Of a DNA stretch of 64,000 nucleotides, positions 1 to 11,685 are shown one piece after another (within the stretch, counting starts at the first letter, position 1; the number at the start of each line of letters is the position of its first letter). The position numbers and the translations under genes are program-made. The notes below the pieces were generated by a model. That model was not told the DNA's origin and did not search any database. It worked only from the letters and a program-made list of their open reading frames with translations. The stretch is taken from assembly GCF_036711975.1 (NCBI RefSeq), contig NC_091970.1, forward strand, positions 7,943,501 to 8,007,500. The letters run 5' to 3'. The stretch is from Onthophagus taurus (Eukaryota; Arthropoda; Insecta; Coleoptera; Scarabaeidae).

Positions 1-480
1 TAATTTAAATATTAAATTGTTAAATTTCAATAAAAATTATACGTAACCTACAAGAACTGTCAAAACAATTTCAATGATACCAACCCTAAATCATAAATGT
101 GACTTTTAACCCTAAAGAAATTAAAATGTTTTTTTTAATATAAAATTAAAATATAAATTAAAACGTTTTTGTTAATTTTAATTATTTTAATTTTTATAAA
201 CGATCTAGAGGATAGTTACCATGGTTACGGCCGATTTAAGCGCCCCCAATGAAAGTTGGTAATGGCGGATCTAAAAAGTGCATTCTTTTTAACTTGGTGA
301 GGGTTGCTAAGCTTAAACCTATTTATTCAACGTCAAATTAAAACATGCGTTTGATATATTCGAATTTTTCTAGGTTAGAACAGTTATTTGATTTACTTTT
401 CTTTAATTTTCACGGTAATAATTTATTTCAATAAAACCTTCACGAAAACCGTTTAAACGTGCTTTTCTTAAAGCCGTTTT
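1..480. other. Gene-free stretch, intron of the iRhom gene
   Basis: AT-rich sequence with no convincing coding exon on either strand. A short block near 218-275 (gttaccatggttac, then gtaatggcggatc) resembles repeat sequence at 2700-2740 and 4380-4420, so it may be a repeat remnant. Confidence 0.5.
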
Positions 481-483
481 AAG

Positions 484-517
484 TATAAAAGATGCAGTTT
501 TCTTTGCATACTTCAGT
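484..517 (+). promoter_or_regulatory. TATA box and arthropod initiator of the pacifastin gene
   Basis: TATAAAA lies at 484-490 and an arthropod-type initiator TCAGT at 513-517. The spacing of about 31 bp from the TATA box to the initiator A is the canonical value. The signal-peptide ATG follows at 548, so the 5' leader would be only about 33 nt. The TATA plus initiator layout suits a highly inducible secreted-protein gene. Confidence 0.75.
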
Positions 518-547
518 CTTATTAATCAACTTCTTCACCAAGAAAAA

Positions 548-1058
548 ATGAAATACTTAACCGTTTTTTTGATTGTAGCTGTTGCTATTGCAGTGGTTTT
601 TGCTGGTAAGATAAATTAAAATTATCTTTATTCTTTAATTATTTCGTTTCTAGATGAGTGCTTGGAGGGGGAAGTAAAAACTGTGGATTGTAATACTTGT
701 ATATGCAATGATGGACTATGGGGTTGCACTAAAATGGCTTGTGGACCATGTAAATTTCTTAATTTCTTTGTAAATGATTACTTAATTTTGTTTATTTTAG
801 CCGGTTGCACCCCAGGACAAAGTTATTTAAAGGATTGTAACACCTGCTTTTGTGGTGATAATGGAGAAGAAGTGGGTTGTACTAAAATGGCTTGTGGACC
901 ATGTAAATTTTTTAATTTCTTTGTAAATATGTTTATGTAATTAATTTATTTTAGCTGGTTGCACCCCAGGGGAAAGTTATCTAAAGGATTGTAACACCTG
1001 CTTTTGTGGTGATAATGGAGAAGAAGTTGGTTGTACTAAAATGATATGTCCACCATGA
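548..1058 (+). CDS. Secreted pacifastin-type serine protease inhibitor with three domains
   Basis: Four exons (548-605, 654-749, 801-902, 955-1058) give 119 residues. Exon 1 encodes a signal peptide ending near VVFA. Exons 2-4 each encode one pacifastin light-chain domain with the family pattern C-x9-C-N-x-C-x-C ... C-T-x3-C. Each domain reads CTKMAC or CTKMIC at the reactive loop. By family knowledge, a Lys at P1 suggests a trypsin-like target. All introns are phase-compatible, and the two inter-domain introns are nearly identical to each other, so domains 2 and 3 arose by recent exon duplication. A polyadenylation signal lies near 1074. The gene sits, in opposite orientation, inside an intron of the iRhom gene. 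Likely extracellular in haemolymph, acting on prophenoloxidase-type or digestive proteases (inference). Confidence 0.88.
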
Positions 1059-1116
1059 TTTTGAACAAAATATAATAAAAAATTGATATAGCATGCATAA
1101 AATAATTAATTCTTAC

Positions 1117-4100
1117 TGTAACAACGTAAGCTAATCCATCCCATGTCATCCTAGCCACAGAATCTTTTCTCCGTATCTTCCCAGGTTCTCGAATTTGCTC
1201 AGATGGTAAATCTGTAACATCTGATGGTCCTGGTAAAACATCCGGGCGATCACTTCTTTGTTGCACATCATTTTCAGTCAAAGTATCCCGATTTTGTAAA
1301 TAATCCTCTTTTAATGGTCCATAAGTCCTAGAAGCTAACCGTTTCCTTCGATCCAACCACCGTTGTTGTTGTTCATTTTCATTCTCTTCATCGACCCCAA
1401 AAAAATTTGCAGTCTCCTTTTTAATAAAATTCCTTATAACTTCTTTCCTCGACGTTGACCTGACAATTCTGGGTCTACGCTCGCTTTGGCTATAATTCAC
1501 TCTGGGTTGTGGTTGTTGTTGAGAATATCTTTCATTAACACTCTGTGCTGGCATTGACACAGCCCTTTGAAGTTGCTTTTGTGCCACATTTTGTTGTTGT
1601 GGTTGTTCGTTTTGTTGATTTTTCGTGGGCGTTTTTAATTGTTGCGTTTGAATTGAAGATGTAGTCGTCGCTGTTGTTTGTGGTTGAATTTGTTGTAGTT
1701 CTTGTAATTGTTGCTGTTGAGGAGGTGACGTTCTCCTAAAATAAAATTAAAAAAATCGTTTTCTATTTTCAATCAATCAATCATTGTCTGGATGAAAGAA
1801 AATTAATAGGGGAAGTGAAAATTTGTACGAAAGGGGACACGTTAAAATGGGGCGCAGATTGCATTGACAGATGACGTCGGTTTTATAAATGATCTTCCGG
1901 TTCAATCTTTTATCAAAAAGATTATTAAGTAGGTGAAGAGAAAATTGAAAGTTGAGAGGCTAAATTGAAAAAAAAAGTTTTGATTTCTTTTTTAAGAAGT
2001 CAATTAAATAATTGTTGTTTTTATAAACATTAAAGATGACTAATAACTTTTTAAACACCAAACCTAAGAAAATCTAGGTTAGATTTTTTTGTTACTAATT
2101 ATTTCTTACTTTTCACTTAATTCCATCTCATTTTTGTATTAACCATACATATTTTCATTAATAAATAAATAAATCTTTATTGCACCATCCGAATTGCACT
2201 GAATTTTTAACACAAAAAACGATTAACTAAAAAAAAAATACATTGAGGTTAGATGACCCAATTTGCAACTTTCAAGGTTATGTGTCACCGTGAATTTTAT
2301 TTCTCTTCAAAACGTGGCATAAAAAGAGACGGATTCTTTTTTAATCATAAATTTTACCTGCGTTTAAACCTGTTTTTGCCTCATTGTTAGTTTATTTTCT
2401 TCATTAACATTTCCATCATAAAAAAAGAAATTTTCATTTTAAGAGGATGGTAACACTGTCAATTTTTCGACAAAAAATTTCAATTTAAGTAATATGTAGT
2501 ATACGATTTAATTAGTTTCGTATTAATTAAATATATTTGTTAATGTTTGAAAATAAATGACTCCAAGCAAGGGGGGACTTGCTGTGACGTCATTGGAAGA
2601 ATTGACATTTAAGAAGCTACTTAAGAAGCAATACACAAAAATATATAAAAAAAAATTAAAATATAAAGCGAAATATTAACGGTTATAATTTTATTATTGT
2701 TAGGTTATCCAACTTGACTCGGTTACCATGGCGATTAAGATCCAAATATTACAAGTGTTTATCAAAATTGACGTTGAATTCAGTTGTCATTTTATTATTA
2801 TATTCGTAATCTTCATAAAATAACTTTTAAGGTAAGTCCAAACTTGACGCATTTATCTCAAAAAACCAAAAAGTTCGAACTTTCAACTTTTAATTTTGAC
2901 ATATTTGTCATCTTCATTAAAAAACCTTTAAAATGAGTCCAAACATGACGCATTTATGTTAAAAAACAAAAAAATTTTAATAAAAAAACGTTAACCCCGA
3001 AGTTAGCAACAATGAAGATAGCAATTTAATTATTAAATATTAATACCAACCTTAATTTTTAATTTTTTTTATTGTTTTTATAATAAATTTTAAGACATTT
3101 CATAAAAATTAAGAATTTGTCAAAATGACATTGACATTTCAAACCGGAAGTTGCTTATATCTCGACTAATATTGGAATTAAACGTATCATGTTTGGGCTC
3201 ATTTTAAAGGATTTTCCACGACAATTGCAAATATGTCAAAGTTGACGTTGACATTTCTAACCGGAAGTTGACCGTAACTTCATTAATATTGAAGATAAAT
3301 ATGTCGTGTTTGTACTCATTTTAAAGGATTTTTAATGAAGATTACAAATATGTCAAAATTGAGGTTGACATTTTAAATCTGGTTAGTTATCAGTTATCAT
3401 ATAATAGACAAGTGGACAACTTCATGGTGTTCTTTCATGATGTATTCTTCATTAAAAAAACCTTTAAAATGAGTCCAAACATGACGCATTTATCTCAAAA
3501 AACAAAAAAGTTTGAATAAAAAAACGATAAACCCGAAGTTAGCAACAATGAAGATAGCAATTTAATTATTAAATATTAATACCAACCTTAATTTTTATTT
3601 TTTTTTATTGTTTTTATGATAAATTTTAAGACATTTCATAAAAATTAAGAATTTGTCAAAATGACATTAACATTTCAAACCGGAAGTTGCTTATATCTCG
3701 ACTAATATTGGAATTAAACGTATCATGTTTGGGCTCCTTTTAAAGGATTTTTCACGACGATTACAAATATGTCAAAATTGACGTTGACATTCTTAACCGG
3801 AAGTTGGCCATAACTTCATTAATATTGAAGATAAATGTGTCGTGTTTGTACTCATTTTAAAGGATTTTTAATGAAGATAACAAATATGTCAAAATTGAGA
3901 TTGACATTTTAAATCTAAATCATATAATAGACAAATGGACAACTTCATGGTATTCTTTTATTATGTATTCTTCATTAAACAAAAACTATCATTATGTTGT
4001 ATATTTTTATTGCACTAAAACTAGAACTAGTTCTAGTTTTAATTGTTACTAAGTGTTAAATTGTTGTCTATTTTTACTGAAATAAAACTAACATTAGACC

Positions 4101-7100
4101 TAGAGTCGCACGTCTTTAAAGACGGATAAACCCGAATGTTTCTAGTTCTATAGCTAGAGTACTAAAATTTTACGTCATTGTAAAGAGAAAATAATTCTTA
4201 ATTGAATGCCTTATTATGGCAAACAATATATTAAACAACTTTTGTATAAAATGTTTTTTCATAAAGTTGATACTTACCAAGATATATACTATATTCCATA
4301 CATGATGGGCACCTGTATATTATACTTTTCCTCCAATGACGTCACCCCGTCAACGTCAATTTTTATTCGAGTTGGATAACCTTGGGTAACCGCAATTAAA
4401 ACTGGTAATGGCGGAATTAGTGAGGTTAATAATTTAGAATTGGTGGTAGTTTCTCATAATTTTTATGTGAAGCCACGAAGTGGCTATGATTTGATGTCTT
4501 TTCTTCTGGGCAAGTTGCAACGTGCTAACAAAACCTGCTGTAGAGGTCGTTTAACCCGGATAATATTGAATTCATTTTTATTAAAATTAAATTACTTAAA
4601 GTAATTGAGTGTAAACCTAGATTCTACTACCATTAACTTACCATACTGTTAACGCCAAAGAAGTATTTTGACCCCTTTTAACACAACACTGATCACTGCA
4701 AACGGTCACTTCGCCGGAACTAACACTACCCCGTGGAGGTGGAGTGGCGCACACGTGTCTACCGCCGCTTTGGCCCACATACTCCACCCCGACACCGATC
4801 CCACCAACACCATTATTAGTACAACAAATCCCGTGTCTACACTGTTGCTGTTGTTGTTGTCCCTTTCGATGGTGATGGTGATGACCATTCCCGGAAACCG
4901 ATTGTTGCGTCGTCCCGGTTTGATAACCGCCGTTGCATTGCACGGCCTTTTCCTGCTGGTGGAAGTAACTTTGGCACTGAATCTCCACACTACCACTTCC
5001 GGACTCTAAAGTTGCGTTGTTGATGTTGCTTTGACTGGTAACGGAGCTGCTCGAGCTAGATCCGGGGCTAGATTTTTGAAAGTGATGCTCGTTGAATTGG
5101 CAACATTTGGGTCGGGGCGCCGGAACGTATCGGACCCTTTGGAATTGGCCCTGATATTGCGGTACCGGAAGTCGGTAGTGATAGGGAAGGTCCCTTCGCA
5201 TATACGGATCGCCGTTCGAAGAGGGCGTCGAAGATGATGAGGTAAATTTGTAACGATCGAACGTTTGATAAGCGGCACCGTAATAACTCTCCGGTTGTTG
5301 CGGTTGCGGTACATATCGTTCAACCGGAATATGAGCGTGAGGCGGTACGTAACGTTCGGAGGTGTTATTATAATTTTGAAGGTTATGGTACCTGTTGTCG
5401 TAGTACCGCGTGGTATCTTTTATTCTATCGTAACTCGGTGATGAAGATGAGGAGTAATATCGTTTTTCGTACCTTTCGAGTTTCTTGGGTGAAAAATTTT
5501 CTGTTGGTGATGGGGATAGAGGTGGTGGTGGGATGAACCTTTCTGGTGTTGGGTTTGTTGCGGTTGGTGATGGGAAAGCGTTCGCCGAATAACATTCGGG
5601 ACTCGGTGTGTTTGCCGGTGATAAAGGAGGTGGTGGGATAAATCGGTCGCTTGCTGGAGCGGGGGAAGGTGGTTCCAAATATGGCACCCTTTGTTCCGGG
5701 CAAGGGATTGGTAAAAATCGTTCGGATGGGTACCTTTCGTACTCGGAAAATCTTTGGTACCTCCTCTCCTTAATTTTATACACCTCCGGAGGTAACGTTT
5801 TGATAACATCACTAGAATAGCGATCCAAAATGTGGTAGGAACCTCTCCCTCCGAACCTTTCCACGTAATGACACCTCTCCGGTTGAAAAATTTGTTGCTG
5901 TTGGGTGCCGCAACTTTGAATTTGGAGCCGATCCGAAGAAACTGAAACCATCGTGTTTCTTTCGCCCAAAGGGTACCGCTCTGAAACACCTTGGTACCGC
6001 TCCCCGGAAGGGAGTCGATCCGAATTGCTTCGTTCGGAACCGAAACGATCTTGTTGGTTTCTTGGCGTATGCTCAAGAGTCGAAGTATTACAACCAGCTG
6101 GACATTGGAGGGACGCCGGGGACGTCGCCTGATGATGGATTTGCCTTCTTCCATATCCGTCTTCGTCAGTAGGCATTGTGTTGGCCCTAGGCCCGAAATT
6201 AAGACATCTACAAAGAAAAAAAAACAATTAATTCAAAAAATTTATTTCTTTCAAATAAGAACATCATCTAATGCTGATTCGAGGGACGATTCATCGGAAG
6301 AAGACGCGGATGGTATCGATTTATAATCGGCTTTACTCCCATTTGTCCATTTTTCGTACAAATCCGGTCTATAACCAACGGGTTCATCCCAAGCTTTCCT
6401 GCAATACCTTTTGATCCATTTTTCTTCGTTCAACGAAGGTATTTTAAGGGTTTTTGTTGGGTCGTGTACGCTAAAAACGCAACGTACATTGGGATCATAA
6501 AAGCCATACCCGCAATCGTAACAACCCGGTGGAATTTTCCTTGGAACATCTTCGTTTGTTAATCTTTCTTTTCGAGCAGGATTAAACCCGTTTTCTATGG
6601 TTGAGGAAAATCGGCGATCTTTAGCTTTGCAATATTTGAAGGGGTAAACGTATTCTAATCCATCGGGGTAAACAATTGCGCCTTTTATTAAATGGGATTT
6701 ACACCAAAAACCGTCCACTTTATATCCGGATGGATAAATTAACGATCCAGCGCCGTGGAAATCGCCGTCCATCAATCGGCCTTCGTATTTAACGTTATGC
6801 AGCATCGTGTAGGTCCCAGATCCCCACATTTGCATCCCCATCCATTCGCCGGTGTATTTACTTCCGGTGACGAATACCTTCTCGGGTTTTGTGATTTTTA
6901 TGTATTTTCGACTTGGACGCCGAAATCGCTTTATATTTATCAACCAATCCGAACGCACTTCCGGGTCGGGATTTAATGATGGCGCACTTGGTTCTTCGGG
7001 GGGATCGGAAATTTTTTGTCTTATCCCAAACATTTTTGTATTAAAAAAAAAATATGACGTGACGTTTAAGATTACATTACCAACTTAAATTTTATCAAAA

Positions 7101-9870
7101 AATTAACATACCTGTATTGGTCGCCGTGTTGATCCTCAATGGTGGCGCCAGGATTGTAGGGGGCGCTACCCCCTACCCCCTCGCCTACCACATTTCTTCT
7201 AATCCAATACTAAAACGAAAACAAATTAATATTAAAATTATTAGAAATGGTACAATTCCGTGACAGGTGGCAGATGTCAATAGATTAGATTATTAATCCC
7301 TGATGTGGAAGAGTGAATACTTAGAGGATGACCACTATTATTAGTTAGCCATATGCAAGGCGATTCAACGAAAGCAAGGATTGGTGATGGAAGTTGAAGA
7401 GAAAATATTTCATTCATGTCCAAGTGGTAAAAGATCACGTGGGGCAGATACGAGACGAGAAAAGGTTCTCTTTCACCTTCCAGTACAACCATAGAAAAAT
7501 TGCAAAGCAAATTTGAGGAATATAAGTAAGAGATATTGAGGAGGGAAGAGGATGGGAGAGAAGGATCTTAGTCGGTGGGCGATACCAGAAGATTTGAGAC
7601 TTAATTCTTCATTATGTTGCTTTGGAGTTAGATTCGTTGCTTTGATATAGGTTGGGTTACTTTCAAGTGAGATTGGGTTGGATTGCTTTGAAGCAGAATT
7701 GGATTACTATCAAGCTGGATATGTTGCTTGGATATGAGTTGGGTTGTTTTAGAATGAGATAATTTTAAGTTAATATCCTTTGAGACTAAATTAGCTTGTT
7801 TTGGAGTTAAATTGCATTGTATTAGGCTTGGATTCGTTCCTTTGGCGCTGATCTAACTTGCTTTGGCTTTGGCTCGATTGTATTAAGCTAGGATTCGTTA
7901 ATTTCGGTGGGATTAGTTCGCTTTGAGGTTGGATTGAATTACTTTGATATAGGTTGGATTGCTTTTAAGTGAGATTGGGTTGCTTTGGAGTTGAATTCGT
8001 TGCTTTGAGATGGATTGGGTTGCTTTGAAGTAGGCTTGGATTACTATCAGGCTGGATATGTTGCTTGGAGATGAATTGGGTTGTTTTGGAATTAGATAAT
8101 TTTAAGTTGAGACTAAATTAGCTTGTTTTGTAGTTAAATTGCATTGTATTAGGCTTGGATTCGTTCCTTTGGCGCTGATCTAACTTGCTTTGGCTTTGGC
8201 TCGATTGTATTAAGCTAGGATTCGTTAATTTCGGTTGGATTAGTTCGCTTTGAGGTTAGATTGAATTGCTTTGATATAGGTTGGGTTGCTTTCAAGTGAG
8301 ATTAGGTTACTTTGGAGTTGAATTCGTTGCTTTGAGATGGATTGGGTTGCTTTGAAGTAGGCTTGGATTACTATCAGGCTGGATATGTTGCTTGGAGATG
8401 AATTGGGTTGTTTTGGAATTAGATAATTTTAAGTTGAGACTAAATTAGCTTGTTTTGGAGTTAAATTGCATTGTATTAGGCTTGGATTCGTTCCTTTGGC
8501 GCTGATCTAACTTGCTTTGGCTTTGGCTCGATTGTATTAAGCTAGGATTCGTTAATTTCGGTTGGATTAGTTCGCTTTGAGGTTGGATTGAATAACTTTG
8601 ATATAGGTTGGATTGCTTTCAAGTGAGATTGGGTTGCTTTGGAGTTGAATTCGTTGCTTTGAGATGGATTGGGTTGCTTTGAAGTAGGCTTGGATTACTA
8701 TCAGGCTGGATATGTTGCTTGGAGATGAATTGGGTTGTTTTGGAATTAGATAATTTTAAGTTGAGATTAAATTAGCTTGTTTTGGAGTTAAATTGCATTG
8801 TATTAGGCTTGGATTCGGTCCTTTAGCGCTGATCTAATTTGCTTTAGCTTCAGCTCGATTGTATTAAGTTAATTTCGGTTGGATTAGTTTGCTTTGAAGT
8901 TGGATTGTATTGCTTTCGGCTTGGATTCGTTCCTTTGGGTTGGATTACTTTACTTTTGAGGCTTATTTATTAAAAAGCATTTTTGAGCAATAATTCATAC
9001 CTATAAAGCCAACTAAAAATCACATCCAGAAGGATTTTGGGGGTATCTTCCGGGTTCCATGAGTTCCGGGGCCTCAAACGCATCTAAAATTAAAAAAAAA
9101 GTATTTTAGAAATTCCCCGACTTTTTTGAATCTTAAAAATATTATTTAAAGAGGTATTTTTTCTCCCCTAGAAGTAAAGACGCAATAAACGGGGTCCAAA
9201 AGTGACCCAGATCGCATCTAGCGTCGCGACGCCAACTTTACGACGGCATAACTCACACATACAGAGAGGCATTGTCAAAATTTTATTGGAACGTGTGCGA
9301 CTTGTAAAATAAAAAAAGTATAACCGTGTAAAACGGGCTTAAACGTCAAAGTCTTGCGATTTCAATAAATTAATTAATCTCAAACAAAGATAATAAATAA
9401 TAACGATAATAAACGATAATAATCCTAATAATAATAATAAACGTAACCTAGTTACCAATTTATAACACGTAAAAGAAAGATTTACGAAAAGTCGAAAAGG
9501 GGGTAATAAAAATTGAAAAAGGATTTAATTTTGATGATCGTAAAATAATCTAGTAGGTGAAACAAGTGAACGCCTTAACGTCAAAATGGCGTTGGTATAC
9601 GTTGAAGGGGAAAAACAAGATTAATCGCCCGGAAATCGGTTTAACCCCATCAAAAATAATTACCTATTTTCGATTGATGTCGTTTTCATAAAACATTACG
9701 TTCGAAAACGTTTCGAAATCGCCGAAAAATAATCGAAACATCCCCTCAAACATGGAGTCAAACTGTCACCACCACGACACCCACACACCGAGGAACGAGG
9801 CCGAGGTTTCCTTCTCATCACCCCTCGAACCGGAAGTTCACTTTTAACGAAATTTAACGCGTCTTACCAT
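1117..9870 (-). CDS. Inactive rhomboid protein (iRhom / rhomboid-5), N-terminal cytosolic part; gene continues past the left edge
   Basis: Coding exons in transcript order: 9024-9083, 7112-7209, 4642-6207 and 1117-1735, all phase-matched (the last large junction rebuilds a Trp codon). A likely 5' exon ends at 9868 with ATG directly before its donor, in frame with the ATG at 9083. About 780 residues are visible. The large exon encodes a low-complexity region with recurring ERY/DRY-x-P motifs, and the 1117-1735 exon holds a Gln-rich stretch followed by a conserved basic region with FFGVDEE, RKRLASRTYGPL and RRKDSVARMTW. This matches my memory of the insect iRhom N-terminus. The membrane-spanning iRhom-homology and pseudo-rhomboid domains are not in the window. 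iRhoms act in the ER, controlling traffic of EGF-family ligands and ADAM17 (vertebrates) or ligand degradation (fly). The donor of exon 9024-9083 (GTGATT) is weak, so the extreme N-terminus is less certain. Confidence 0.72.
2560..4420. repeat. Composite repeat block in an iRhom intron
   Basis: The block begins and ends with inverted matches: a tgacgtcattgga segment at 2584 recurs inverted at about 4333, and ggttatccaact at 2703 recurs inverted near 4372. Inside are two direct copies of a roughly 536-bp unit (about 2875-3410 and 3411-3950) rich in the words cggaagttg and attttaaaggattttt. The same satellite family occurs inverted at 21605-22830 and near 30210-31350. A 24-bp perfect palindrome lies at 4017-4040. 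It looks like a non-autonomous DNA element carrying satellite sequence. No transposase reading frame is visible. Confidence 0.6.
6251..7033 (-). CDS. MORN5: MORN repeat-containing protein 5
   Basis: Single-exon reading frame of 260 residues. It contains three MORN-type repeats around residues 57-120 (for example YTGEWMGMQMWG, YEGRLMDGDFHGAG, YPSGYKVDGFW). These are followed by the conserved MORN5 tail with DRRF, PPRKIPPGCYDCG and GFYDP, and a CRKAWDEP motif near the end. The human protein is about 161 residues. This one has an extra basic N-terminal region (about 50 residues) and a Ser/Asp/Glu-rich C-terminus. MORN5 is associated with cilia and sperm flagella in animals. An AATAAA polyadenylation signal follows the stop immediately (about 6240-6245). 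The gene lies entirely within the iRhom intron 6208-7111, on the same strand as its host. Confidence 0.9.
   Translation of the reverse strand: MFGIRQKISDPPEEPSAPSLNPDPEVRSDWLINIKRFRRPSRKYIKITKPEKVFVTGSKYTGEWMGMQMWGSGTYTMLHNVKYEGRLMDGDFHGAGSLIYPSGYKVDGFWCKSHLIKGAIVYPDGLEYVYPFKYCKAKDRRFSSTIENGFNPARKERLTNEDVPRKIPPGCYDCGYGFYDPNVRCVFSVHDPTKTLKIPSLNEEKWIKRYCRKAWDEPVGYRPDLYEKWTNGSKADYKSIPSASSSDESSLESALDDVLI
7610..8985. repeat. Higher-order tandem repeat, about 327-bp period, in an iRhom intron
   Basis: The landmark ggcgctgatc occurs at 7844, 8171 and 8499 with a variant at 8825, giving periods of 327, 328 and 326 bp. Within each unit there is a second, shorter periodicity built from variants of tggattgctttgaggt (roughly 20-35 bp). 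This is a minisatellite that was secondarily amplified in blocks, with about four blocks. No reading frame persists through it. Confidence 0.85.
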
Positions 9871-11464
9871 AGCGCACTCAACTCTCACAGCGTTAAATGT
9901 ACCCTTAAAAAAGGTGAAATAAAAAAATAGTTTCAGTGCCGTATTTTGTGGTGGTAATAACGGGGACGCGGAAACTTGCGATTTCTACAAACTCTGGGGG
10001 TTGTCGCGACTTGCGTCGTAGCGCGGATGCGAAAATTTCGGTAGGGTGGGGTACGTTTCAGGGGTAGTTTCCCCTACAACTTGGAAATTTTCAAACAAAA
10101 TCGAATAGAAACTAAATCTAAATAAAACTAAACCCGAAATGTTTCGGTTCCCGTCTAATCGTGAAATGATTATTTTTAGAACTTAAAACAAGAAGAGGTT
10201 GTCGACCTAAAACCCTTTAAATCACACTTCACTTCCTAAAACAAAAAAAAAATAACACTTAAACGATTTAGAAGATAATACTCAAAAATTAATTTCAAAA
10301 AGTAATTGGAAATTAAAAAAATTTAAATTTAATAATTCGCTATACTAACGCTCTCTATACGAAAGACAACGAACGATGCTACAATGGAAAACGCAGCCCC
10401 CCAAATACAACACAGTCAATATGGGCCGAGTTTGCGCACTCCAAAGGGTACATTCCCCTTTTTTTCGCGCGGTGACGTTTGTTGTTGTTGTGGTACATTC
10501 TCAAGGGAAGAACATTATTTCAAACATGCGGTTCTTCTTCAACCTAAAAAAAACACAACATAATTAATACAAAATATATTAAAAAAAAAAAATTTTAGGT
10601 TATGTTTCTAAATTGAATCATTTAAGGCACAATTTTTAACGAGTTAAAAGAAAATTATTGTTTTCAACAAATTAAATGTGTTAACTTACTTTTTTTATCC
10701 AAATTACAACTTATTTATAACGTATTTAATAATAAATTTGATTTTAATTTCGAATTGGAATTGTGGTTATATTTAAACGTCAAAGATTAGTTATTTCAGA
10801 GATACCAACTTAATTTTTTTTAAATTTGGTTAGATTTTTGAATTGTTACGGAAATTGCTTAATTTTCTTTTATCGCCTTCTTCTTCACTCTAAAAAAGTA
10901 AAAATGATTATAAATTATGTTATAGAAGTAAAAATCAAAAATGTTGGTAAAAAAATAATTTTTTGATTGAATCATTTATGTATCAAAAGAAAATTGGTAT
11001 TTATAAGAAGCTAAATGTACGTACTTACGTGTAACATTCAAATCATAAATCGTCTATTTAAGTTAAATTTTGCTTTGGGATCATCACGGTATTTAAACGT
11101 CAAATTAGACACTTCAATGATACCAACTTATTTTTTTTTTTTTTAATTTGGATATGAATTAATTATTATAACCATGTCGTTATTTATTAATTAAAATCAT
11201 TAAAAAGAAATTAATTGGACGAGTTCAAATTATAACTTATTCATCAATAAATAATAAATTAAAAGATTTTTATGTTGACGTTTCAAATGTCAAAACTTAT
11301 TTTTCATCTCCCTCCTAATGAGATTAAATATTGGGATTAAATATTTAAGTTGTACTCTTTTTATTTAAACATAATTAATCAAAAAGCTTAATTATTAAAA
11401 ATAAAATTATTGCAATTTGTATTGTTTAATTTATTACTTTGTTACCAAAGCTTTGTAGATATCA
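9871..11464. other. 5' region of the iRhom gene and intergenic DNA
   Basis: The part from about 9871 to 10370 is relatively GC- and CpG-richer than its surroundings (GCGTAGCGCGG near 10015). It probably contains the 5' untranslated exon and promoter of the iRhom gene on the minus strand. From about 10560 to 11464 I see only AT-rich sequence with no gene. The exact transcription start is not visible. The intron 9084-9867 likewise shows no other gene. Confidence 0.4.
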
Positions 11465-11546
11465 GCTGCGGTGTCCGAGTGGTTAAGGAGATGGACTTGA
11501 AATCCATTGGGTTCTACCCGCACAGGTTCGAATCCTGTCCGCAGCG
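11465..11546 (+). tRNA. tRNA-Ser (anticodon TGA)
   Basis: An 82-nt sequence folds as a class II tRNA. The acceptor stem is GCTGCGG (11465-11471) paired with CCGCAGC (11539-11545), with discriminator G at 11546. The anticodon stem ATGGA/TCCAT encloses loop CTTGAAA, with anticodon TGA at 11498-11500. There is a long variable arm typical of tRNA-Ser and a GGTTCGAATCC B box. A run of T downstream serves as the RNA polymerase III terminator. There is no intron. Confidence 0.96.
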
Positions 11547-11685
11547 AATTTTTTTTTATTGATTAATCTAGGTTAAAAATTCAAAATTACGCTTATTAAG
11601 GCAAATTTTTTTACGCTGACTTTTATTTTATTCATTCCTTTCATTCTTTTGAATCAAAATTGCTTTAGAAACAAAATAAATTAAA

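Noticed and set aside
4668-5009. Open frame antisense to the large iRhom exon
   Set aside because: It lies opposite a long, biased coding exon with correct splice phases. Its composition mirrors the Ser/Tyr/Pro-rich codons of the real frame.
7277-7510. 77-codon minus-strand frame in the iRhom intron
   Set aside because: It borders the minisatellite, has no recognisable features and lacks phase-compatible splice sites to the host exons.
10376-10567. 63-codon plus-strand frame upstream of the iRhom gene
   Set aside because: No domain, no splice partners and no conserved composition. It overlaps the probable iRhom promoter.
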